A stretch of 64,000 nt of DNA from contig RSEH01000121.1 in assembly GCA_006503475.1 (NCBI GenBank), positions 62,001-126,000 of the forward strand, read 5' to 3'. Shown piece by piece: positions 55,631 to 64,000 of the stretch (position 1 is its first letter; every line of letters begins with the position of its first letter). The notes beneath the pieces are model-generated. The model saw nothing but the letters and a program-made list of their open reading frames with translations, was not told the DNA's origin and made no database searches. Position numbers and translations under genes: made by a program. The stretch comes from Stentor roeselii (taxonomy: Eukaryota; Ciliophora; Heterotrichea; Heterotrichida; Stentoridae).

Positions 55631-56258
55631 TAAATAAATTGTAATTATTTATGTATATGATAGATATAATCATAGATTTTGTATTTTAATGGAATTTATA
55701 AGAGATAGAGTATTAATTTTATATGTGATTACTCTATTTAAATATTATGGCCATAAACTATGTAAAATTTCCTTATTCAAGAGGTTCAGGAAGATGATCT
55801 TACTTAATTTTCAAATTTTTCTCAAAAGAATAAGTTTTAAAGCAACATAAAGATCAATAATTAACTAGTTTTTTATCTGTAAAACTATCATTACAGAATT
55901 AAAATTTCGTAATTTATTTTCAAGGATTATTTGATCATCTTACAAAACTAATCTAAATTTAATGCATATTTAAGATAAGGTTCAGGACTTCAAATAAAGA
56001 ACTAACAATGAAATTAGTATTGATTAAATTTAAAAAAATTTACGAATCTACACCTTTATAGAGTAATCATGAATTTCGATTATTATCATTCATTCTTTTA
56101 ATGGATAAACGAATTGTGTGGTACATGAATTTTTTTTAGATTTGATGTTCTGGTAGTTGAACTGCTAAGAAATATTTCGAAATCTACTTAAAAGTATATG
56201 TTAAATTCAATGTGTATTATGAAGGGATGAAATTCAATTGAAAATGAAAGATTAATAA
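55631..56258. other. 628-bp AT-rich spacer before the large WD40-channel gene's 3' end
   Basis: No gene, RNA or repeat was seen. Very AT-rich on both strands. Confidence 0.5.
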
Positions 56259-59200
56259 TTATTTTTTTGAGTTCATAATTTCTAGTAACTTGGAAAGCTG
56301 GGAATTAACTTCATCAAACCTTTCATCAATTTTTTCGATCTTTTTAGTGTTTTCATCAACTTTTTCATTCATCTTTTTAGTGTTCTCATCAATTTTTTTA
56401 GCATTATCATCAATCTTTTTAGAGTTTTCATTCATTTTAATATTGACCTGATCAATCTTAATCCCGATTTCTTCAATTCTTTTCTCTTGTCTTTGCTCTG
56501 TATACATTAATCTCCCTTGCCAGTCTTCATTTTCTTCTCTATTATAAAATTGACTTTCAAGAAAATGAACAAAATACCAATTATTTAAATGTTTGTTCCA
56601 TAATAGAGCTGTCTGAACTTCTAGTGCAAGAGAAATTCTTTCCCTATAATCAATCGTATTTTTATCTAAAGAAAATTGATCGTAGCTATCTCCAAGTATT
56701 GAAATAAGCATATTCAACATCAGAATTAAATTAAAAATAGTTGACAAGAACACGATAAAGAAGATGATTCCATGTTGACTTTCTATTCCAGTATCACCTC
56801 CAACACTAAGAGCCCATGATTTTTTGAGTACATCGAAATAGTCTGAGTCATCTTCTTTATCATTCAAAAGAATGATATATAAGAGCAATGAGAAAAAGAG
56901 TGTAGAGTAAATAAATATGATCAAAAAGTACTTAATATTATTCAATGACTGCAGGATTAAACGAATGTAGTGTCTAGTACCATTGAATATTTTAAATGAA
57001 GCTATTCCTCGGACCATTAAGAGTGAAGCAAGAATCAAATCGGTATATAATAAATCAATTTTCAAAATTCTAAAGGTACTCCAAATAGGTGTCCAAAATA
57101 AGAGCATAGCATCAATGATATTCCAAGGATTCAACAAATATTCTTTGTAGCTAGATCTGATCTGTAAAACTTCCCAAATAAATATTAAACAATAGGTTAC
57201 CCAGAATGGAATCATAAAATATAATGAGGAGTTATGAATAAATGATAAGCCATAAAACACTATATGCAACCATATTAATATTGAATACATGACTGCCCAT
57301 TTATAAACTGATTTCCAATTATAATCTATAAAGTATTGAATCAGGATATAATTATAAATTTTTTTATTGGAGCAATTTAATAAAACTAGAAGTGCTTCTA
57401 TATTTTCTTGTGAATAAGGTTGAATGGGTAATGGTATTGCTGTATACTTCAAAATGCTACTAATCATTTTCTTATTTTCATTAAATTTTTCAATGTATTT
57501 TTCTTTGAATTCTTCGAATCTAGGATTTAATGTCTGCTTGATGAAATAAATCGGTAGATTTGCTGACATAGGTACTTCCAACTTATTTCTTGCCTCCAAG
57601 ACTATTTTAGATAAATAACCTGGTATATTTATAGATGAAGTTTCTATGATCAAAAAAAAGTCATTTCTTGTTGAGTGTAAACTGCTTATTAGTTTGTATT
57701 TATCTTTCTCATCAATATTAATCAAATACAATAAAACAATTTCAAAACAATCTATCTGTTTGTTTATAATTGCATAGTAAAGAGGGGATTTCCCAAATAC
57801 ATCAGCCATAATTTGTACTTTTTCTTCACTTTCATTAATTAGTAATTTTTTAAGTGATATAGAATCACCATGAATGCAAATAAAGTGCACTATAGTATAT
57901 TTGTATTCAGAAATCAAAACATTGCAATGTTTTTGTAAAATTTCAGAATAGTCTTTACATTTTACTGCTTTTAATGCAAAATTATATGTACCTAGTTCAT
58001 AGCTAAATTGATCTCTGACTGAGTATGGTCTTAACATCAGACCATCTGAAGGAAAAACTTGAGTGTCAACATCTATAATAGAATTGTTTCTTTTTTGATA
58101 GATTAGAATATCTTTATATATTTGATTCTGAATAAGGGGCTTATCTAGTGTAAATTTAACACTTATTGAATTGATAAGAAGTGTGAGTTCTTGATTATCA
58201 TATTTTTGGATTTGAAAATATTGCAGCTTTTCGTTTGACTGATATATTTCGAAACCAAAGATACTGTGAACAATTTTATAATTACCATTTTGATTGAAAC
58301 TTTTTTGCTGATTGTGTAAAACCTCTGATTTTATTTTTTCTTCTACTTGTTCATCAAACATGAAAGACTCTTGCTCTGTAAAAAGAAAGTTCATTTGTTC
58401 ATTTCTAGTATTGGCACCTTCGATATAATTATCAGAGTTCATTATCTTTTTCTCTTCTTGAATTATTTGATTTATTTGATCTTTGGTTTTAAGGATTTCT
58501 TTCCAAATTTTTATAGCTCCTTCACTAAGTCCAACAGCAAATACTTGATCTATCTTAGAAAAGCGAACACATTTAACGTGGCTTGAATAGTCTTTACTAT
58601 ACAGTAGTTTTTTCTTATTGATATCCCAAACTTTGAAAGTTTTATCTAAAGAGCCTGAGATCAATAGAGCCCCATCTTTAGATATTGATACTGAAGTGAT
58701 TTCTTTAGAATGATTGAAAGTAACTACAGAAGATTGGCTTTCAATACTCCAGACTTTTACTGTGCTGTCAGATGATCCTGAAGCAATAAAATTTCGAATA
58801 TTCGAAAAAATAATTGAATTTACGCTATTCACGTGTTCATCAAACTGAAATTTTACTAGTCTCTCTTTCACACTCCATATTTTAATGCTCCCATCAAGTG
58901 AACCAGAAGCTAATAATTCATCATCAATTGAAAAGCACAGAGATCTGATTGCGGATTGATGCCCTTCTAGTTGGTAATCTTTGATTATTTTTTCAAGTTT
59001 CCATAGTGTAATTATTGAATCTTCAGACCCTGAAGCCAAATATATTCCGGAATTACTGAAACAAGTTGATTTTACCTGGTTTTTATATTGAATATGTTGA
59101 TATTCTTTATTTTCTTGAATATTGAACAGTATTATATTATGTTTTGATAACCCAAACGCAATCATTTTTCCATCATTTGAGAAGCTAGTTGATCCAGGGT

Positions 59201-62200
59201 AACCTTCAAACTCACAAAAGAAATTGATTTTCTCAAGTTTGGAAATTCTTATCGAATTTTTCAATGAATTTCCTGATGCTAATAATTCTAAATTTGAAGA
59301 AATACAGATGCAAGAGTTATTTTCTTCTATCGCTTCCAATTTCTCAACGCATTTTAAAGGGTCTGAGTAACTACCAGCATATTCTTCCTTCTTCATTTTG
59401 ATATTCCAAATTGAAATCTTACTATCTTTAGATCCTGAAGCTACGAAATTCCCATCAGAAGAACAACTAACAGACAAAACACTCCCTAAATGATTTCCAG
59501 TGAATTCTTCTCGTTTTTCTTTTAAACTCCATACTTTTACAGTATTGTCTTCAGATCCCGAAGCTACAAAATTGCTATCAGATAAGAAACAAACAGATAA
59601 AACACTCTTTAAATGATTTCCTGTAAACTCTTCTCGTTTTTCTTTTAAATTCCATACTTTAACTGTATTATCTCTAGATCCTGAAGCTATGAAATTGCCA
59701 TCAGATGAGAAACAAACTGAAAAAACAAGATCTGAGTGGTTCCCAGTAAATTGTTCTTGTTTTAATTTGAAATTCCAAACTTTTACTGTATTGTCGTAAG
59801 ATCCTGAAGCTACAAAATTTCCATCAGGTGAGAAACAAACTGAGCTAACACATCCTGAATGGTTTCCGATAAATTCTTCTTGTTTTACTTTTAAATTCCA
59901 CACTTTTACTGTATTGTCATCAGACCCTGAAGCTAAGAAATTCCCATCAGATGAGAAACAAACAGATTTAACACTCCATAAATGGTTTCCGGTAAACTCT
60001 TCTTGTTTTTCTTTTAAATTCCATACTTTTACTGTTTTGTCGTAAGATCCTGAAGCTAAGAAATTTCCATCAGAGGAGAAGCAAACAGATAAAACACCCC
60101 TTGAATGGTTCCCAGTAAATTCTTCTCTTTTTTCTTTGAAATTCCACACTTTTACTGTCTTGTCTTCAGATACTGAAGCTATGAAATTTCCATCAGGTGA
60201 GAAGCAAACAGAATAAACACGATCTAAATGGTTTCCAGTAAAATTTTCTTGTTTTTCTTTTAAACTCCACACTTTTACTGTATTGTCGTCAGACCCTGAA
60301 GCTATGAAATTCGCATCAGATGAGAAACAAACTGAGTTAATACTTTCTAAATGGTTTCCAGTATATATTGTTTGTTTTTCTTTGAAATTCCACACTTTTA
60401 CAGTATTGTCGTAAGATCCTGAAGCTACGAAATTCCCATCAGATGAGAAACAAACAGAATTAACAAACTCTGAATGGTTTCCAGTAAACTCTTCTCGTTT
60501 TTCTTTTAAATTCCACACTTTTACTGTAGTATCTCCAGATCCTGAAGCTAAGAAATTTCCATCAGATGAGAAGGAAATTGATATAACACTCCATGAATGG
60601 TTTCCTGTAAACTCTTCTCGATTTTCTTTTAAATTCCATACTTTTACTGTCTTGTCATCAGATCCTGAAGCTAAGAAATTTCCATCAGATGAGAAACAAA
60701 CTGCGTTAACTTTCTCTGAATGATTTATAGTGAATTTTTTTTGTTTTTCTTTGAAATTCCATACTTTTACTGTATAGTCATCAGACCCCGAAGCTATGAA
60801 ATTCCTATCAGATGAGAAGCAAATTGATTTAACACTCCCTGAATGATTTCCTGTAAACACTTCTCGATTTTCTTTGAAATTCCATATTTTTACTGTATTG
60901 TCGTCAGATCCTGATGCTATGAAATTCACATCAAATGAGAAACAAACTGCGTTAACCTTCTCCGAATGGTTTCCTGCAAATTCTTCTCGTTTTTCTTTTA
61001 AATTCCACACTTTTACTGTAGTATCTCCAGATCCTGAAGCTACGAATTTCCCATCAGATGAGAAACAAACAGATAAAACTCGATCTAAATGTTTTCCACT
61101 GAATTGTTCTTGTTTTTCTTTAATATTCCACACTTTTACTGTATTGTCGTCAGATCCTGAAGCTAAGAAATTACCATCAGATGAAAAACTAACAGAATTA
61201 ACATTCGCTAAATGTTTACCAGTGAATTTTTCTTGTTTTTCTTTTAAATTCCATACTTTTATTGTATTGTCGTCAGATCCTGAAGCTATGAAATTCCCAT
61301 CAGATGAGAAACAAACTGATTTAACACTCTTCGAATGGTTTCCTGTAAATTTTTCTAGTTTTTCTTTGAAATTCCACAATTTTACTGTCTTGTCGTCAGA
61401 TCCTGAAGCTATGAAATTCCCATCAGATGAGAAACATATTGGTTTAACACTCCCTGAATGATTTCCAGTAAACTCTTCTCGATTTTCTTTTAAATTCCAC
61501 ACTTTTACAGTCTTGTCATCAGATCCCGAAGCTACGAAATTCCCATCAGATGAGAAACAAACAGATAAAACTTGATCTGAATGGTTTATGGTAAATTGTT
61601 CTCGTTTTTCTTTTAAATTCCATAACCTTACTGTCTTGTCGTCAGATCCCGAAGCTACAAAATTCGCATCACATGAAAAGCAAACTGAATTAACACCCCC
61701 TAAATGGTTTCCTGTGAACTCCTCTCGATTTTCTTTGAAATTCCACACCTTTATTGTATTATCTCCAGATCCTGAAGCTAAGAAATTTCCATCAGATGAG
61801 AAACAAACAGATAAAACATACCATAAATGATTTCCAGTAAATAGTTCTTGTTTTTCTTTTAAATTCCATACTTTTACTGTATAGTCGTCAGATCCTGAAG
61901 CTACAAAATTTTCATCAGATGAGAAACAAACAGAATTAACCATCGCTAAATGGTTTCCTGTAAACTCTTCTCGTTTTTCTTTTATATTCCATACTTTTAC
62001 TGTATTGTCGTAAGATCCTGAAGCTAAGAAATTTCCATCAGAGGAGAAACATACAGATAAAACACTTCCTAAATGTTTTCCAGAAAATTGTTCTTGTTTT
62101 TCTTTTAAATTCCATAATTTTACTGTATTGTCTTCAGATACCGATGCTATGAAATTTCCATCGGATGAGAAGCAAATTGAATAAACACTTCCGAAATGAT

Positions 62201-62510
62201 TTTTAGTAAATTCTAATCGATCCTCAATAAGATTCCACACTCTCAAAACTTTATCGTCTGATCCAGTAGCAACAAATCTTCCACAGTTAGACAATGATAT
62301 GGAATTAACTTTAGCACCATGCTGAAATTTAACAAATGGGATTGCTCTAATCTCAAACATCTTTCTCTTTATGCAATAGAGAAGGTACTCCCTAAGCTTC
62401 GTTGATGTTGGTTTCTCCGATATACTTGAAGTATTCCTATTCTTGGCTGAATCTCCAGGTACTACCTTGGCAATAGTACTTGCAGCATATTGTGTTCCAA
62501 AATCACTCAT
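56259..62510 (-). CDS. Giant WD40 multi-propeller protein fused to TRP-like ion channel (paralogue B)
   Basis: A 2,083-residue protein. About residues 60-1360 hold about 31 WD40 blades by my count; blades 2-24 are near-identical 42-residue units of the type SVCFSSDGNFIASGSDDNTV, then KVWNLKEK. Blades 25-31 are divergent. An ankyrin-like linker follows (IVHFICIHGDSISLKKLL, then FGKSPLYYAIINKQ). A six-segment channel domain spans about 1733-1950, with a pore-loop candidate KSWALSVGGDTG at about 1905 and S6 FNLILMLNMLISILGDSYDQ, which resembles TRPV/TRPA S6. The C-terminus (about 2010-2083) is a coiled coil with seven-residue KKIDENT-type repeats, as expected for channel tetramers. The ATG is at 62508-62510. 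It is homologous to the 47097-51389 protein from the linker onward. It is likely a cation channel with a large cytosolic propeller sensor or scaffold. Confidence 0.88.
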   Translation of the reverse strand: MSDFGTQYAASTIAKVVPGDSAKNRNTSSISEKPTSTKLREYLLYCIKRKMFEIRAIPFVKFQHGAKVNSISLSNCGRFVATGSDDKVLRVWNLIEDRLEFTKNHFGSVYSICFSSDGNFIASVSEDNTVKLWNLKEKQEQFSGKHLGSVLSVCFSSDGNFLASGSYDNTVKVWNIKEKREEFTGNHLAMVNSVCFSSDENFVASGSDDYTVKVWNLKEKQELFTGNHLWYVLSVCFSSDGNFLASGSGDNTIKVWNFKENREEFTGNHLGGVNSVCFSCDANFVASGSDDKTVRLWNLKEKREQFTINHSDQVLSVCFSSDGNFVASGSDDKTVKVWNLKENREEFTGNHSGSVKPICFSSDGNFIASGSDDKTVKLWNFKEKLEKFTGNHSKSVKSVCFSSDGNFIASGSDDNTIKVWNLKEKQEKFTGKHLANVNSVSFSSDGNFLASGSDDNTVKVWNIKEKQEQFSGKHLDRVLSVCFSSDGKFVASGSGDTTVKVWNLKEKREEFAGNHSEKVNAVCFSFDVNFIASGSDDNTVKIWNFKENREVFTGNHSGSVKSICFSSDRNFIASGSDDYTVKVWNFKEKQKKFTINHSEKVNAVCFSSDGNFLASGSDDKTVKVWNLKENREEFTGNHSWSVISISFSSDGNFLASGSGDTTVKVWNLKEKREEFTGNHSEFVNSVCFSSDGNFVASGSYDNTVKVWNFKEKQTIYTGNHLESINSVCFSSDANFIASGSDDNTVKVWSLKEKQENFTGNHLDRVYSVCFSPDGNFIASVSEDKTVKVWNFKEKREEFTGNHSRGVLSVCFSSDGNFLASGSYDKTVKVWNLKEKQEEFTGNHLWSVKSVCFSSDGNFLASGSDDNTVKVWNLKVKQEEFIGNHSGCVSSVCFSPDGNFVASGSYDNTVKVWNFKLKQEQFTGNHSDLVFSVCFSSDGNFIASGSRDNTVKVWNLKEKREEFTGNHLKSVLSVCFLSDSNFVASGSEDNTVKVWSLKEKREEFTGNHLGSVLSVSCSSDGNFVASGSKDSKISIWNIKMKKEEYAGSYSDPLKCVEKLEAIEENNSCICISSNLELLASGNSLKNSIRISKLEKINFFCEFEGYPGSTSFSNDGKMIAFGLSKHNIILFNIQENKEYQHIQYKNQVKSTCFSNSGIYLASGSEDSIITLWKLEKIIKDYQLEGHQSAIRSLCFSIDDELLASGSLDGSIKIWSVKERLVKFQFDEHVNSVNSIIFSNIRNFIASGSSDSTVKVWSIESQSSVVTFNHSKEITSVSISKDGALLISGSLDKTFKVWDINKKKLLYSKDYSSHVKCVRFSKIDQVFAVGLSEGAIKIWKEILKTKDQINQIIQEEKKIMNSDNYIEGANTRNEQMNFLFTEQESFMFDEQVEEKIKSEVLHNQQKSFNQNGNYKIVHSIFGFEIYQSNEKLQYFQIQKYDNQELTLLINSISVKFTLDKPLIQNQIYKDILIYQKRNNSIIDVDTQVFPSDGLMLRPYSVRDQFSYELGTYNFALKAVKCKDYSEILQKHCNVLISEYKYTIVHFICIHGDSISLKKLLINESEEKVQIMADVFGKSPLYYAIINKQIDCFEIVLLYLINIDEKDKYKLISSLHSTRNDFFLIIETSSINIPGYLSKIVLEARNKLEVPMSANLPIYFIKQTLNPRFEEFKEKYIEKFNENKKMISSILKYTAIPLPIQPYSQENIEALLVLLNCSNKKIYNYILIQYFIDYNWKSVYKWAVMYSILIWLHIVFYGLSFIHNSSLYFMIPFWVTYCLIFIWEVLQIRSSYKEYLLNPWNIIDAMLLFWTPIWSTFRILKIDLLYTDLILASLLMVRGIASFKIFNGTRHYIRLILQSLNNIKYFLIIFIYSTLFFSLLLYIILLNDKEDDSDYFDVLKKSWALSVGGDTGIESQHGIIFFIVFLSTIFNLILMLNMLISILGDSYDQFSLDKNTIDYRERISLALEVQTALLWNKHLNNWYFVHFLESQFYNREENEDWQGRLMYTEQRQEKRIEEIGIKIDQVNIKMNENSKKIDDNAKKIDENTKKMNEKVDENTKKIEKIDERFDEVNSQLSKLLEIMNSKK
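59400..62200 (-). repeat. 126-bp tandem repeat array encoding WD40 blades
   Basis: About 22-23 consecutive 126-bp units. For example, the segment GATCCTGAAGCTA[A/C/T][G/A]AAATT[T/C] recurs every 126 bp on the plus strand. Each unit encodes one blade; differences between units are mostly single substitutions (N/Y/K at one site, F/L/V/I at another). The high similarity points to recent expansion or gene conversion. The array also explains long antisense frames at 60874-61461 and 61588-61830. Confidence 0.93.
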
Positions 62511-64000
62511 TTATAAGAAGGATATCTAGAAGTTAAACTAACTGAAGAAGTTTTTTACTTGTAATATATACAAAGAATTTAGATATTAGTTCAATATAAT
62601 GATTAATTTTTCCTTTGAAGTAGGACTTAAATTTAAAAATTCAAAGTATTTTTCTTTAAAAAGAGATACAAAGCTTTATAACTTTTTCATGCATTTAAAT
62701 GAAGAAGGATTTCATTAGAAACTCTTGATTTTTACAGTTGTGTTGAAATGATTTTAAAAATAAGGTAATTGAAATTTCCGAAGGTCTGTATGTGAGTAGG
62801 TAGTAAATGAGTACTCAATTTTCGATTTGAAATATTCATCTGAAATTTTTGAGTAATTAAACATTTTTTTATAAAATATGAAGTCAGGCAAGAAATGGAT
62901 TGATTAAAATGGAATGTTAATTTATGGGATTACTAAATTTCTTTATTTACTCACATCAATTTCACCATAAGACTAATTAATAATTTATTTGGGAATATAG
63001 AGTTAAATTAAGTTAACTAAAATAATTTATATTTAAGGTAATTTTGAGATCAAACATCAAGTTTAAAAATGACTAGCCATTTAATTGGAAAGTATCTGGA
63101 TGTGTATATCACGAAAATTACATCCGATAATATCTTATAACATATATGATACACCTAAAGTCCTGTTCACTATCATACACGAAGATGACCTCTATAAACC
63201 ATAAGTTTTTAGTTACTTCATAATTCCCTTTTCATTTTTCTCTCATGGCCTCTGGGAAGCGTAAAACATATTGTCTTAATCTGTTGGACTCTTTATGAAT
63301 CATTTAACGCTACTAAATGTTTCAGCATATATTTTCCAACTTGTTTAATTTAACTAGATTTATTTTAGAATAAGGATAACCAAGATTATTGAGATACTAA
63401 ATTCTCAAAATTTGACAACATGTTTTTATAATATTTTGTTAATTATTTCTTTCATCTATCATAAGTATATCTACAATATATGAGGATGTCTAGTTAAATA
63501 TACCTCTCATTCGGACTTTAATAATTACTTGGAATCCTTAAAAAATAATAAAAATTGTTAGGTGAAACACTTGAGTTTTTTTTTCAAGTTAATCTTTCAT
63601 TTCAAAGACTAAAAACATACCGATTTTCTATTTGGAAAAATTTATCAAATTTGATTTCTTGAATTAAAGAGCAAACCTCGAAGAAGGATTCAGAGAACGC
63701 TCAGCTAAATTGTTTGGGTAGATTCAAATATATCCTATAATGAAAACTCACATAAATTTGAGAAAAAAACTTTGTGCTGAAAATATTAACGCTCATAAAT
63801 CTGTTTTATTCATGATGAGTCAATAATAATGAAATATTAAACTCTTACATTATTAAATAATAATATAAAATCAGTTATTTGTTTGCTGATTATAATATCA
63901 AATTATTTCTTGTTTTCCATTTCAAAAGTTAAAAAATAATTTAAGACTATCAGATAGAATCAAAAAATATATGATAAGATAGAATCCGAAAATATTTATC
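62511..64000. other. 1.5-kb AT-rich right-hand flank
   Basis: Upstream of the giant WD40-channel gene and reaching the window edge. No reading frame above about 25 codons looked protein-like, and no RNA gene, telomere repeat or tandem repeat was recognised. Confidence 0.5.

Noticed and set aside
60874-61461. Long plus-strand open frames (also 61588-61830) opposite the WD40 array
   Set aside because: They arise because the 126-bp repeat has no stop in one antisense frame; every unit repeats the same antisense residues and no start context or motif supports a gene.
1-64000. tRNA, rRNA, CRISPR arrays, telomeric repeats, retroviral or Polinton-like elements
   Set aside because: None was recognised on reading both strands; a covariance-model search (tRNAscan, Rfam) would be needed to exclude small RNAs.

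Overview
This window reads as macronuclear DNA of a heterotrich ciliate, most likely Stentor or a close relative. The evidence is threefold. Long uninterrupted reading frames use the standard code, with TAA, TAG and (39312-39314) TGA all acting as stops. The introns are exactly 15 nt long. The genes are typical of ciliates: tubulin deglutamylase, a cyclic-nucleotide phosphodiesterase, a four-domain calcium channel, ARMC9 and an NDR kinase. Five 15-nt introns can be placed with confidence because removing them restores conserved protein. They lie in an amino-acid transporter, ARMC9, ferredoxin reductase (two) and a PX-C2 membrane protein. A sixth, in a RING protein, keeps frame and is easy to miss.

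Layout. Positions 1-51,400 are packed with genes, often only 2-40 bp apart. In order: a partial unknown gene; a cytosolic carboxypeptidase; a phosphodiesterase with about six GAF domains; a small unknown; an AAAP transporter; SNU23; COG2; the DNA glycosylase MPG; a CaV-type channel; an NDR-family kinase; a small membrane protein; an Aurora-like kinase; a small unknown; ARMC9; two tandem dual-specificity phosphatases; an EF-hand protein; a coiled-coil protein; a RING membrane protein; three small unknowns or zinc-finger proteins; ferredoxin reductase; Sec61 alpha; a large NTPase-helical-repeat protein; a membrane protein; a proline-rich protein; a receptor-like protein; a PX-C2 membrane protein; and a first WD40-channel fusion. 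From 51,400 to 56,250 the DNA is AT-rich and almost gene-free, holding three short coding-like relics. From 56,259 to 62,510 a 2,083-residue second WD40-channel fusion is read on the minus strand. The last 1.5 kb is AT-rich and holds no gene I can support.

The most striking content is the pair of homologous proteins that fuse very long WD40 beta-propeller arrays (21 and about 31 blades) to an ankyrin-like linker and a six-segment TRP-like channel. In the larger one about two dozen blades are near-identical copies on a 126-bp period. Several other genes (CaV channel, GAF-phosphodiesterase, EF-hand protein, NDR and Aurora-like kinases, carboxypeptidase, ARMC9) belong to families that work in ciliary or cortical signalling, but nothing in the sequence shows that they are co-regulated. 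All function calls rest on reading motifs by eye; no database search was run.
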